Shown: positions 41,946 through 51,194, numbered from the stretch's first letter. The stretch: DNA of 64,000 nucleotides from Blastococcus atacamensis (GCF_002938425.1 NZ_POQU01000009.1:1-64000); one strand, 5' to 3'. Notes: a model not told the origin generated them from the sequence alone. Made by a program: numbers and translations.

Positions 41946-44126
41946 ATGCCTGAGCGCAAGCTGCTGGAGCCGGCGGTGGACTGGGTCGAGCTGGTGACGA
42001 CCGAGGCCGACTGGGACGCCGCCGAGCCGCACCTGCTGACCAGCATGCTGAGCCAGCTCGTGCTGATCCGGACGTTCGAGGAGCTCGTCCTCGAGCTCGC
42101 GGGCGCGGGGCTCATCCACGGGCCGGCGCACTCCAGCATCGGGCAGGAGGGCGGGGCGGTCGGCTCGATCATCGGGCTGACGAGCCAGGACACGGTCAAC
42201 GGCTCCCACCGCGGCCACCACCAGTTCCTCGCCAAGGTGCTGACCCACATCCACCCGGAGGGCATCGACCCGACCAAGCCGTGGTCGGAGGAGGTGCGGG
42301 CCGTCCTGCTGCGCAGCCTGGCCGAGATCTGCGGCCTGGACCGCGGCTTCAGCCACGGCCGCGGCGGCAGCATGCACCTGCAGTGGAAGGAGGCCGGGGC
42401 GATCGGCACCAACGCGATCGTCGGTGGCGGCGTGCCCCTGGCCGCCGGGTCGGCCTGGGCGCACCGCCAGGCCGGCACCGACGCGGTCGCGATCACGTAC
42501 TTCGGCGACGGCGCCATCAACATCGGCTCGACGCTGGAGTCGTTCAACCTCGCCGCCGCGTGGAAGCTGCCGGTCTGCTTCTTCGTCGAGAACAACGGCT
42601 ACGCAGTGTCGACCAGCGTCCACGAGGCCACCGGCGAGGCGCGCCTGTCGGCCCGGGGGCCGGGCTTCGGCATCGCGAGCTGGAAGGTCGACGGGATGGA
42701 CCCGCTCGCGGTCCACCTCACCATGCAGCAGGCCCTCGCCCACATGCGCGCCGGGCACGGCCCGGCCCTCGTCGAGGCCGACGTCTACCGGTACTTCCAC
42801 CAGAACGGCGCCTTCCCCGGCAGCGCGTTCCGCTACCGGACCCGCGAGGAGGAGGCCGACTGGCGCCGGCGGGACCCGATCGACCAGGTCCGGGTCAACC
42901 TGGTCCGCCGGGGCATCCTGACCGACGAGGACGTCGACGCCGCGATCGCCGCCGCCAAGGCGCTGTGCGCCGAGGTGAGCGAGGTCCTGCTGGAGCCCCG
43001 CCCCGGCGGGAAGCCCGGGGAGCGGCAGATCCGGCAGGCCGAGTGGCCCGACCCCGCCTTCGTGAACGTCGGTGTCCGGGGCGACCTCTCCGAGTTCGCC
43101 GACGCACCCCTGGCCGACCGCGAGGACTTTGCCGGCCGCATGCAGGAGACCAAGTTCATCGACGCCGTCGCCGGCGTCATGGGTCGCCGGATGGAGACCG
43201 ACGACCGCGTCGTCGTCATGGGCGAGGACGTGCACCGTCTCAACGGCGGGACCAACGGCGCGACCCGCGGGCTCAAGGACGCCTTCCCCGACCGGATCCT
43301 CGGCACCCCCATCAGCGAGAACGCCTTCACCGGCCTGGGCGGCGGGATCGCGCTGGACGGACGGTTCCGCCCCGTCGTCGAGTTCATGTACGCCGACTTC
43401 ATGTGGGTGGCGGCCGACCAGCTGTTCAACCAGATCGGCAAGGCCCGGCACATGTTCGGCGGCGACGACGACGTCCCGTTCGTCCTGCGCAGCAAGGTGG
43501 CGATGGGCACCGGGTACGGCTCCCAGCACTCCATGGACCCCGCCGGCATCTTCGCGACGTCGCCCGGCTGGCGGATCGTCGCCCCGTCCACGCCCTTCGA
43601 CTACGTCGGCCTGATGAACAGCGCCCTGCGCTGCAAGGACCCGGTGGTCGTCCTCGAGCACGTCGACCTCTACACCTCGGTCGGCGAGGGCGCCGTGGAC
43701 GACCTCGACTACTGCATCCCGGTGGGGAGGGCCGCCGTCCGGCGCGCGGGCAGCCAGATCACCGTCATCTCGTACCTGGCGATGACCAACTACGTGCTGC
43801 AGGCGGTCGACGAGGTGGGCACCGTCGACGCCGAGGTCATCGACCTGCGCTGGCTGGACCGCGCCAGCCTGGACTGGGAGACCATCGGCGAGAGCATCAA
43901 GAAGACCGGCAACGTGCTCATCGCCGAGCAGGGTGCCGTGGGCACCTCCTACGGCGGCTGGCTGGCCGACGAGATCCAGCGGCGGTTCTTCGACTGGCTC
44001 GACTCGCCGGTCCAGCGGGTGACCGGTGGAGAGGCCTCCCCCAGCATCAGCAAGGTGCTGGAGCGGGCCGCGATCGCCCAGGCCGACGAGGTCGCCGCCG
44101 CCCTCCGCGACGTCCTGGGAGCCTGA
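41946..44126 (+). CDS. 2-oxoacid dehydrogenase E1, fused alpha and beta subunits
   Basis: 726 residues. The alpha half (about 1-370) has RTFEELVLELA, SHGRGGSMHL and the TPP motif YFGDGAINIGSTLESFN ending in FVENNGY; the beta half (about 395-726) has FIDAVAGVMGRRMETDD, GTPISENAFTGLGGGIALDG and VEFMYADFMWVAADQ. Normally these are separate proteins in acetoin, branched-chain or pyruvate dehydrogenases. It decarboxylates a 2-oxo acid and passes the acyl group to E2 lipoate. The E2 gene follows in two bases; no E3 gene is present, so a shared dihydrolipoyl dehydrogenase is needed. Substrate unknown. Confidence 0.9.
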   Translation: MPERKLLEPAVDWVELVTTEADWDAAEPHLLTSMLSQLVLIRTFEELVLELAGAGLIHGPAHSSIGQEGGAVGSIIGLTSQDTVNGSHRGHHQFLAKVLTHIHPEGIDPTKPWSEEVRAVLLRSLAEICGLDRGFSHGRGGSMHLQWKEAGAIGTNAIVGGGVPLAAGSAWAHRQAGTDAVAITYFGDGAINIGSTLESFNLAAAWKLPVCFFVENNGYAVSTSVHEATGEARLSARGPGFGIASWKVDGMDPLAVHLTMQQALAHMRAGHGPALVEADVYRYFHQNGAFPGSAFRYRTREEEADWRRRDPIDQVRVNLVRRGILTDEDVDAAIAAAKALCAEVSEVLLEPRPGGKPGERQIRQAEWPDPAFVNVGVRGDLSEFADAPLADREDFAGRMQETKFIDAVAGVMGRRMETDDRVVVMGEDVHRLNGGTNGATRGLKDAFPDRILGTPISENAFTGLGGGIALDGRFRPVVEFMYADFMWVAADQLFNQIGKARHMFGGDDDVPFVLRSKVAMGTGYGSQHSMDPAGIFATSPGWRIVAPSTPFDYVGLMNSALRCKDPVVVLEHVDLYTSVGEGAVDDLDYCIPVGRAAVRRAGSQITVISYLAMTNYVLQAVDEVGTVDAEVIDLRWLDRASLDWETIGESIKKTGNVLIAEQGAVGTSYGGWLADEIQRRFFDWLDSPVQRVTGGEASPSISKVLERAAIAQADEVAAALRDVLGA

Positions 44127-44128
44127 CG

Positions 44129-45481
44129 ATGCCCGAACTCCTGCGCATGCCCGAGATCGCCGCCGCCACGACCTCCGCGGTCCTGGCCGGGTGGCCGGTC
44201 GCCGAGAACACCCCGTTTTCGGCGAAGGACGTCATCGCCACGGTGGAGACCGACAAGGCCGTCGTCGACGTCGAAGCGGAGGTCGACGGCGTCATCCTGC
44301 GGAGGCTCGTCGCCGAGGGCACCGAGGTCGCCGTCGGCAGCGCGATCGCCGTGCTCGCGCAGCACGGCGAGGAGATCGGCGATCTCGACGCCGTCCTCGT
44401 GGCGCTCGGTGTCCAGGAGGCCTCGGGGAACGGGGCGGCCCCGGACGGCGGAGCCGTCCCCACCCCGGCGACCGAGCCGGGTCCGCCGCCGGTCGTCGAC
44501 GGTGCCGGCAACGGCAGCCCCCGGCGGTTCGCCAGCCCGCTCGCCCGCCGGCTGGCCGCCCAGGCCGGGTTGTCGATCCACGACCTGACCGGCACCGGCC
44601 CCGGCGGACGCATCGTGCGCCGGGACGTCGAGACCGCCCTCGCCCAGCGCGTCGCGCTGGAGGAGGCCGCGCCGCACGACGCCTCCCCCGCGCTCGCCGC
44701 ACCACCCGCACCCGCACCCGCACCCGCAGCCGCAGCCGCTCCGGCACCCGCACCGGCCAGCAGGCCCGTACCGGCCCCGGCGCCAGCGGGGAACGCCCCG
44801 GCCGGCGCCGTCGACCAGCCGCTGAGCCGCATGCGGCGGGCCATCGCCGCCCGGCTCACCGAGAGCAAGACGACGACGCCGCACTTCTACCTGCGGGGCT
44901 CGGCGCGCGTCGACGAACTGCTCCGGATGCGCGCTCAGCTCAACGAGGGCGGGGACGTCCGCATCTCGGTGAACGACCTGGTCGTGAAGGCCGTCGCCCG
45001 GGCACACGCCCTGGTGCCCGCCATGAACGTCGCCTGGGCCGGGGACGCGATCCGCTCGTTCGACGGCGCGGACGTCGCCGTCGCCGTGGCGACCGACAAC
45101 GGCCTGGTCACCCCGGTGCTCCGGGGGGTCGACAGCATGTCGGTCAGCGCGGTCGCCCGGGCTACGCAGGACGCGGTCGCCCGTGCGCGCGCCGGCCGCC
45201 TCCAGCAGACCGAGCTGGAGGGCGGGAGCATCAGCGTGACCAACCTCGGGATGTACGGCACCGAGGAGTTCGCCGCCATCATCAACCCGCCGCAGGCCGC
45301 GATCCTGGCCGTGGGCGCCGCTCGTCAGGAGCCGGTGGTCACCGACGGGCAGCTCGCCGTCGCCACGGTGCTGCGGGTGACGCTGTCGGTCGACCACCGC
45401 CCCGTGGACGGCGCGACGGCTGCCGAGTGGATGCGGGCGTTCGTCGGCCTCCTCGAGTCGCCCGTGCGGATCCTCGCCTGA
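44129..45481 (+). CDS. 2-oxoacid dehydrogenase E2 (dihydrolipoyl acyltransferase)
   Basis: 450 residues: lipoyl domain (1-80) with lipoyl-Lys43 in VETDKAVVDV, peripheral subunit-binding domain (about 131-168, SPLARRLAAQAGLSIHDLTG), a long Pro/Ala linker, and the catalytic domain (about 230-450) with SVDHRPVDG containing the catalytic His and Asp. It accepts the acyl group from the fused E1 and transfers it to CoA. The linker DNA is a run of near-identical CACCCG-type repeats near 44700-44740. Stop overlaps the next ATG (TGATG). Confidence 0.92.
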   Translation: MPELLRMPEIAAATTSAVLAGWPVAENTPFSAKDVIATVETDKAVVDVEAEVDGVILRRLVAEGTEVAVGSAIAVLAQHGEEIGDLDAVLVALGVQEASGNGAAPDGGAVPTPATEPGPPPVVDGAGNGSPRRFASPLARRLAAQAGLSIHDLTGTGPGGRIVRRDVETALAQRVALEEAAPHDASPALAAPPAPAPAPAAAAAPAPAPASRPVPAPAPAGNAPAGAVDQPLSRMRRAIAARLTESKTTTPHFYLRGSARVDELLRMRAQLNEGGDVRISVNDLVVKAVARAHALVPAMNVAWAGDAIRSFDGADVAVAVATDNGLVTPVLRGVDSMSVSAVARATQDAVARARAGRLQQTELEGGSISVTNLGMYGTEEFAAIINPPQAAILAVGAARQEPVVTDGQLAVATVLRVTLSVDHRPVDGATAAEWMRAFVGLLESPVRILA

Positions 45482-45981
45482 TGAGCGCCGCCCCGGCAGC
45501 CGAACCGGTCCGGCTGCACGTGAACGGGGTCGAGCACGACGTCGTGTGCGACCCCGACACCCCGCTGCTCTACGCGCTCCGCAACGACCTGGGCCTCGTG
45601 GGCGCGAAGTTCGGCTGCGGGCTGGGGCTCTGCGGCGCGTGCAACGTCCTGGTCGACGGGCACCCCACGCATTCCTGCGACACCCCTGTCTGGGCGGTGG
45701 CCGGCAAGCGGATCACCACGGTCGAGGGGCTCGGCCAGGACGGCCGTCCGCACCGGCTGCAGGAGACCTTCGTCGAGGCGCAGGCCCTCCAGTGCGGGTA
45801 CTGCACCTCGGGCATGATCGTGACCGCCGCCGCCCTGCTGGAGCGCGAGCCCGAGGTCGACGAGGCGGGGGTCCGCCGCGCGCTGGACGGCAACCTCTGC
45901 CGCTGCGGAGCCCACAACCGGATCGTCCGCGCGGTCCTGTGCGCCCGGCCCTGCGCCGGACGAGCGACGGGGACGACGTGA
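45481..45981 (+). CDS. Molybdenum hydroxylase small [2Fe-2S] subunit (IorA/NicA-like)
   Basis: 166 residues. Plant-type [2Fe-2S] cluster: CGLGLCGACNVLVDGH with a fourth Cys in HSCDTPV; second cluster: CGYCTSGM and CRCGAHN. This is the small subunit of xanthine-oxidase-family enzymes such as isoquinoline 1-oxidoreductase or nicotinate dehydrogenase. It passes electrons from the molybdopterin subunit encoded next. TGATG overlap with E2 and GTGA overlap with the large subunit put all three in one operon. Confidence 0.92.
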   Translation: MSAAPAAEPVRLHVNGVEHDVVCDPDTPLLYALRNDLGLVGAKFGCGLGLCGACNVLVDGHPTHSCDTPVWAVAGKRITTVEGLGQDGRPHRLQETFVEAQALQCGYCTSGMIVTAAALLEREPEVDEAGVRRALDGNLCRCGAHNRIVRAVLCARPCAGRATGTT

Positions 45982-48125
45982 CCGCGCCGGGCAACCCCAG
46001 CCTGGGGAACAACCCCCGGCTGGACCGCTGGGTGAGCATGTGCGCCGACGGCCGGGTCCTGGTCCGCTCGGGCAAGGTGGAGCTCGGGCAGGGGGTCCTG
46101 ACCGTCCTTGCGCAGATCGCCGCGGACGAGCTGGAGGTCGATCCCGCCCGGGTCGTCATGGTGCCCGCCTTGACCGACGCCAGCCCCGACGAGTCCTACA
46201 CCGCGGGCAGCCTCTCGGTGCAGCACTCCGGTGGGGCGTTGCGCCAGGTGTGCGCCCGGGTGCGCACGCTGTTCCTGGACGCGGTGGCCGCCCGGTGGGA
46301 CGTCCCCGCCGACGACCTCCGGATCGACGACGGCACGATCTGCGCCCCCGACGGACGCCGCAGCAGCTACTGGGAACTGAGCGGCGAGGTGGCGCTGGAC
46401 CAGGACGCCGCCGGTGCCGGCGCCCGCCCGGCCGGCGTCCGCCGCTCGGTCGGCCGCTCCCTGCCCCGCCTGGACGTCCCCGACAAGGTCGCCGGACGGC
46501 GCCGGTTCCTGCACGATCTGCGACCGCCCGGCCTGCTGTTCGGCCGTGTCGTGCGCCCGCCCTCGCGGGGAGCGCGGTTGCTGACGGTCGACGACGCTCG
46601 CGCCCGCGCCGTTCCCGGCGTGGTCGCCGTCGTGCGCGACGGTTCCTTCCTCGGAGTCCTCGCCGAGCGGGAGGAGAGCGCGCTGCGAGGCCTGGAGGCG
46701 CTGCGCGCCGGCTGCACGTGGGACCAGCCCGGGACGCTCCCGGACGAGCTCGATCTGGCGGCCTTCCTGGTCGGCGCCCCGGCACAGACCGTGGTCCTGC
46801 ACGAGGACGGGCCGGACGGGGACGGACCGGACGGGGACGAGCCCCCGGCCGCCGATGTGCGGACCATCCGGGCCCGCTTCACGCGTCCCTTCCTCGCCCA
46901 TGCCTCGATCGCGCCGTCCGCCGGGATCGCCCAGTGGGACGACGGCCGGCTCCGGGTCTGGACGCACTCCCAGGGCGTCTACAACCTGCGCACGGAGATC
47001 GTCCGCTCGCTCGGGCTGCCCCCCGAGGACGTCGTCGTCCAGCACGTCGAGGGCGCCGGCTGCTACGGGCACAACGCCGCCGACGACGCCGCCTACGACG
47101 CGGTGCTGCTGGCACGCACCGTGCCGGGCCGGCCCGTGCAGGTCGTGTGGACCCGCGCCGACGAGCTCAGCTGGGGACCGCTCGGCCCGGCGATGGTCGT
47201 CGAGGTCGAGGCCGACGTCGACGCGTCCGGTCAGGTCCGGCGCTGGCGGCACGACGTCTGGAGCAACGGGCACTCCGCGCGTCCCGGCGGGCCGTCGGCC
47301 TCCCCGCCGCTCGCCGCCATGCACGTCGCAGACCCGGCCGCGCCGGTCCCCTCGACCGACCCACCGCTGAAGAACGGGGGCGGATCGGGCCGCAACGCGG
47401 TGCCGGGCTACGCCTTCCCCCGGCAGCGCGTGCGCAGCCACGTCCTCACGACGATGCCGCTGCGGACCTCGGCGCTGCGCGCCCTGGGCGCGCACCTCAA
47501 CGTCTACGCCATCGAGTCGGTCGTGGACGAGCTGGCACTGGCCTGCGGCGCGGACCCCGTGGAGTACCGGCTGGGCCTGCTGACCGACCCCCGCGCCCGC
47601 GAGGTGCTCGTGGCGGCCGCCGAGCGGGCCGGCTGGAGCTCACCGCTGGAGGACCCGGCGGGCACCCGCGGCCGGGGGGTGGGTGTGGCCCGGTACAAGA
47701 ACACCGGCGCCTACTGCGCCGTCGTGGCCGAGGTGGAGGCCGAGTCGAGCGTCCGCGTGGCGCGCCTGACCATCGCCACCGACGTCGGCCTGGTGGTCAA
47801 TCCCGACGGGGTGGTCAACCAGATCGAGGGTGGCGCCCTGCAGGCGGTGAGCTGGACGACCAAGGAGCGGGTGCGGTTCGACACGCACCAGGTCACCAGC
47901 CAGGACTGGGAGCAGTACCCCATCCTCACCTTCAGCGAGGTGCCGCCGGTCGACGTCGTCCTGCTGGACCGTCCCGACCAGCCCTCGCTCGGTGCCGGTG
48001 AGACCTCCATCGGTCCCACGGCGGCCGCCATCGGCAACGCCCTGCGCGCGGCCATCGGCGTCCGCGTGGGGTCGCTGCCCCTGTCGGCGGAGAACGTGGT
48101 CGCGGCCATGGACGCCTCTTCCTGA
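45978..48125 (+). CDS. Molybdenum hydroxylase large subunit (IorB/CoxL-like)
   Basis: 715 residues of the molybdopterin-binding xanthine-oxidase family. The N-terminus begins with a GKVELGQGVLTVLAQIAADE segment before the hammerhead-like part (VAGRRRFLHDL), the order seen in isoquinoline oxidoreductase-type large subunits. VEGAGCYGHNAADDAAYDA and LGAGETSIGPTAAAIGNA (with the presumed catalytic Glu) line the Mo site. It hydroxylates carbon next to nitrogen in heterocycles or aldehydes. No FAD subunit and no XdhC/CoxF-type maturation gene lies nearby. A DGPDGDGPDGDEPP insertion (near residue 280) is encoded by a short tandem repeat. Confidence 0.9.
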   Translation: MTAPGNPSLGNNPRLDRWVSMCADGRVLVRSGKVELGQGVLTVLAQIAADELEVDPARVVMVPALTDASPDESYTAGSLSVQHSGGALRQVCARVRTLFLDAVAARWDVPADDLRIDDGTICAPDGRRSSYWELSGEVALDQDAAGAGARPAGVRRSVGRSLPRLDVPDKVAGRRRFLHDLRPPGLLFGRVVRPPSRGARLLTVDDARARAVPGVVAVVRDGSFLGVLAEREESALRGLEALRAGCTWDQPGTLPDELDLAAFLVGAPAQTVVLHEDGPDGDGPDGDEPPAADVRTIRARFTRPFLAHASIAPSAGIAQWDDGRLRVWTHSQGVYNLRTEIVRSLGLPPEDVVVQHVEGAGCYGHNAADDAAYDAVLLARTVPGRPVQVVWTRADELSWGPLGPAMVVEVEADVDASGQVRRWRHDVWSNGHSARPGGPSASPPLAAMHVADPAAPVPSTDPPLKNGGGSGRNAVPGYAFPRQRVRSHVLTTMPLRTSALRALGAHLNVYAIESVVDELALACGADPVEYRLGLLTDPRAREVLVAAAERAGWSSPLEDPAGTRGRGVGVARYKNTGAYCAVVAEVEAESSVRVARLTIATDVGLVVNPDGVVNQIEGGALQAVSWTTKERVRFDTHQVTSQDWEQYPILTFSEVPPVDVVLLDRPDQPSLGAGETSIGPTAAAIGNALRAAIGVRVGSLPLSAENVVAAMDASS

Positions 48126-48244
48126 CCGCTTCCGACGGCCGACGGCGGGTGGGGTGCGACTGACCCGACACCCCCGCTGGTGGCGACGCGGCCCGATCTG
48201 GGAGAGGCTGTACGTCCGGACGAGACGGAGGAGCAGTCATCGAG

Positions 48245-49999
48245 ATGGCCGAGGCCGGCGGGGCGGCGCCGACCACGGAGGACGAAGCGCTCCCCGGAAC
48301 GCCGTCCTGGTACTCCGTGCTGCACGACTCCGCCTTCATGTTCGCCTCCGTGTGCGACCCGCAGGGCCGGCTGCTGACCAGCAACCTCCTGGCGGTCGAG
48401 GGGTGCGGGTTCGACCGGCACGACCAGCTGGGCCGCCTGTTCTGGGACACCGGCTGGTGGGCGGGCAGCGCCGAGGTGCAGCGCGAGGTCGAGCGAAGCT
48501 TCCGTGCCGTCGCCGCGGGCGGTGAGCCGGTGCGCACCACCACCCCGTACTTCCTCGCCGACGGCACGCGACGGGTCGCGGACTTCACCCTGCAACTGGT
48601 GCGGGAGGGCGAGAAGCCGCAGTACCTGCTGGCCACCGGCATGGACATCACCGACCGGCTGGAGACCGAGCGCACCGTGGCCGAGGCCCGGGCCGCCGGC
48701 GCCGAGGCCTCGACGCTGCGCCAGGTCGCGGCCAGCCGGGCCCGGGACCTCGAGTCGCTCCGGGAGACCGAGGCGAAGCTCTCCCGGGCGCTCGCGATCA
48801 GCGACCGCGTCCTGGCCAACGTCGCCGACGGCATCTACGGCCTGGACGCCGGCGGGCGGGTCGAGTTCGTCAACCCCGCGGCCGTGCGACTGACCGGCCA
48901 CCCCGCCGAGGAGCAGCTGGGCAACGACCAGCACGCCCTCATCCACCACCACCGGACCGACGGCTCGCCCTACCCCCGGGAGGAGTGCCCGGTCTGGCGC
49001 GCGCTGCGCACGGGCCGGACCGTCGTCTCCGACGACGAGACGTTCTGGCGCCGGGACGGGTCGGCCATGCCGGTCGAGATGGTCGTGGTCCCGACCGTCG
49101 AGGACGGGGTGCAGACCGGTGTCGTCGTCTCCTTCCGCGACCTCACCGAGCGGCTCGCCGCCCAGCGGCAGGCCGCCGAGCTGGAGGCCCTCGCACTCCG
49201 GGCCGCCAGCGAGAGGGCCCTCTCCGACCGGCTGCAGCAGTCGCTGCTCACCCCGCCGCCGGAACCCGACCACCTGCAGATCGCCGTCCGCTACCGCCCG
49301 GCCGCGCACGAGGCGCAGGTGGGCGGCGACTGGTACGACGCCTTCCTCCAGCCCGACGGCGCGACGATGCTGGCGATCGGCGACGTGGTCGGGCACGACA
49401 GCAACGCCGCCGCGGCCATGGGTCAGCTCCGCGGCCTGCTCCGGGCGCTGGCCTACGCCTCCGACGCCGGACCGGCCGAGACGCTCACCCGGGTCGAGCA
49501 CGCCGCCCAGGGCCTGGCGGTCACCACCCTGGCCACCGGTGTGCTCGCCCGCATCGAACGCCATCCCGACGAGCCGGTCAGCGGCACCCGGCTGCTGCGC
49601 TGGAGCAACGCCGGCCACCCGCCGCCGCTCCTGCTCGCCCCCGACGGCAGCGTCACCGAGCTGGTCAGCCCGCCGGAGCTGATGTTCGGCATCGACCCCG
49701 ACGCGCGACGCACCGACCACCTCCTGGTGCTGCCCGACCACCACACCCTGCTGCTGTTCACCGACGGCCTGGTCGAGCGCCGCGACATCGACCTCGACGA
49801 GGGCACGGGTCGGCTGCGCGAGGCGCTGGCCGATCTGGGCAGCACCCCGCTGGAGGAGCTGCTGGACACGGTGCTGGCCCGGCTGGTGCCCGACGCCGGT
49901 GCGGACGACGTCGCCATCGTCGCCGTCCGCACCTTCCCCGAGGACCGGCCCCGGCCGGCCGAGGCCGGACCCAACCGGCTGCCCCCGGGCCTGGACTGA
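48245..49999 (+). CDS. PAS-domain SpoIIE/PP2C-type serine phosphatase
   Basis: 584 residues: PAS domain 1 (about 20-140), coiled coil (140-185), PAS domain 2 (about 190-305), then a PPM/SpoIIE phosphatase (about 330-570) with metal Asp residues in VGGDWYDAF, GDVVGHD, TDGLVERRD and ADDVAIV. Such proteins dephosphorylate anti-sigma-factor antagonists and set general stress sigma activity in response to redox, light or small ligands bound by PAS. Cytosolic. Stands alone, ending at a strong bidirectional hairpin. Confidence 0.9.
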   Translation: MAEAGGAAPTTEDEALPGTPSWYSVLHDSAFMFASVCDPQGRLLTSNLLAVEGCGFDRHDQLGRLFWDTGWWAGSAEVQREVERSFRAVAAGGEPVRTTTPYFLADGTRRVADFTLQLVREGEKPQYLLATGMDITDRLETERTVAEARAAGAEASTLRQVAASRARDLESLRETEAKLSRALAISDRVLANVADGIYGLDAGGRVEFVNPAAVRLTGHPAEEQLGNDQHALIHHHRTDGSPYPREECPVWRALRTGRTVVSDDETFWRRDGSAMPVEMVVVPTVEDGVQTGVVVSFRDLTERLAAQRQAAELEALALRAASERALSDRLQQSLLTPPPEPDHLQIAVRYRPAAHEAQVGGDWYDAFLQPDGATMLAIGDVVGHDSNAAAAMGQLRGLLRALAYASDAGPAETLTRVEHAAQGLAVTTLATGVLARIERHPDEPVSGTRLLRWSNAGHPPPLLLAPDGSVTELVSPPELMFGIDPDARRTDHLLVLPDHHTLLLFTDGLVERRDIDLDEGTGRLREALADLGSTPLEELLDTVLARLVPDAGADDVAIVAVRTFPEDRPRPAEAGPNRLPPGLD

Positions 50000-50007
50000 G
50001 GAGACGA

Positions 50008-50045
50008 CAGCGGCCCGCCTCCCCCGGAGGGGAGGCGGGCCGCTG
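50008..50045. terminator. Bidirectional terminator
   Basis: Perfect 17-base-pair stem (50008-50024 with 50029-50045, loop CGGA) between converging PAS-phosphatase and DUF1416 genes. The stem ends in CTG, with no T-run. Confidence 0.85.
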
Positions 50046-50066
50046 GAGTGGCTCTGCGGAGGGCCG

Positions 50067-50360
50067 TCAGGCGATGACGACGGTGGTCTCGTTGAGGCCG
50101 GTCTCGGCCTCGAGGACCCGCTCTCCCTTGCCGGCGGGGGCGAGCGCACGCAACTTCCACGCGCCCGGAGCCGCGAAGAAGCGGAACTCACCCTCGGGGC
50201 TGGTGACCACCTCGGCGGTGAACTCGTCGGTGCCGTCGAGCAGCCGGACGTAGGCACCGGCCACCGGTGCGCCGTCGTGCCACACCGAGCCCTGGATCAC
50301 CGTCTGCGTGCTGAGGTCGATGCCCGCGAGGGAACCGCCCTGCTTCGGGGCGCCGCACAT
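50067..50360 (-). CDS. DUF1416 family protein (SseC2/Rv0814c-like)
   Basis: 97 residues with a carboxypeptidase-regulatory-like beta-sandwich: TVIQGSVWHDGAPVAGAYVRL then SPEGEFRFFAAPGAWKLRAL. It starts MCGAPKQGG, keeping an N-terminal Cys conserved in DUF1416. In mycobacteria the gene follows the sulfurtransferase cysA2 as sseC2; the same order occurs here, six bases downstream. Assumed to act in sulfur transfer; mechanism unknown. Confidence 0.9.
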   Translation of the reverse strand: MCGAPKQGGSLAGIDLSTQTVIQGSVWHDGAPVAGAYVRLLDGTDEFTAEVVTSPEGEFRFFAAPGAWKLRALAPAGKGERVLEAETGLNETTVVIA

Positions 50361-50366
50361 GTCAGC

Positions 50367-51194
50367 TCACTTCTCGATCGGGACGCCGACCAGCGAGCCG
50401 TACTCGACCCAGCTGCCGTCGTAGTTCTTGACGTTCTTCTTGCCCAGCAGCTCCTGGAGCACGAACCAGGTGTGGCTCGACCGCTCGCCGATGCGGCAGT
50501 AGGCGATGGTTTCCTTGCTGTCGTCGAAGCCCTGCTCGGCGTACAGCGCCGCCAGCTGCTCGTCGGACTTGAAGGTGCCGTCCTCGTTGGCCGCCTTGCT
50601 CCACGGGATGTTGATCGCCGTCGGCACGTGGCCGGGACGCTGCGACTGCTCCTGCGGCAGGTGCGCCGGGGCGAGGATCTTGCCGGAGAACTCGTCGGGC
50701 GAACGCACGTCGACGAGGTTCTTCGTGCCGATGGCGGCGACGACCTCGTCGCGGAAGGCGCGGATCGACAGGTCGGGCTCACCGGCGACGTACTGGGTGG
50801 CCGGGCGGTCGACGGCGTCCTTCGACAGGGGGCGCCCGTCGAGCTCCCACTTCTTGCGGCCGCCGTCCATGAGCTTCACGTCGCGGTGCCCGTAGATCTT
50901 GAAGTACCAGTAGGCGTAGGCGGCGAACCAGTTGTTGTTGCCGCCGTAGAGCACGACGGTGTCGTCGTTGGCGATGCCCCGGCTCGACAGCAGCGCCTCG
51001 AAGGCGGTCTTGTCGAGGTAGTCGCGGCGCAGCGGGTCCTGGAGGTCCTTCTTCCAGTCCAGCTTGACGGCGCCCTCGATGTGGCCGCCGTCGTAGGCGG
51101 TGGTGTCCTCGTCGACCTCGACGAAGACGATGCCGGGCTGGCCCAGGTGCTCCTGGACCCAGTCGACGGTGACGAGCACGTCGGTGCGGCTCAT
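50367..51194 (-). CDS. Thiosulfate/3-mercaptopyruvate sulfurtransferase (CysA2/SseA-type)
   Basis: 275 residues, two rhodanese domains. The C-terminal domain carries the active Cys in AYCRIGERSSHTWFVL; the N-terminal domain is inactive and holds HIEGAVKLDW. It moves sulfane sulfur from thiosulfate to an acceptor such as cyanide, thioredoxin or cofactors. ATG 51194 follows GGAGGAAC. A leader peptide gene lies upstream; the thioredoxin and this gene together match thiX-cysA2-sseC2. Confidence 0.93.
   Translation of the reverse strand: MSRTDVLVTVDWVQEHLGQPGIVFVEVDEDTTAYDGGHIEGAVKLDWKKDLQDPLRRDYLDKTAFEALLSSRGIANDDTVVLYGGNNNWFAAYAYWYFKIYGHRDVKLMDGGRKKWELDGRPLSKDAVDRPATQYVAGEPDLSIRAFRDEVVAAIGTKNLVDVRSPDEFSGKILAPAHLPQEQSQRPGHVPTAINIPWSKAANEDGTFKSDEQLAALYAEQGFDDSKETIAYCRIGERSSHTWFVLQELLGKKNVKNYDGSWVEYGSLVGVPIEK

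Noticed and set aside
44695-44745. Tandem CACCCG-like repeats considered as CRISPR or satellite
   Set aside because: They encode the Pro/Ala linker of E2 in frame and have no spacers.
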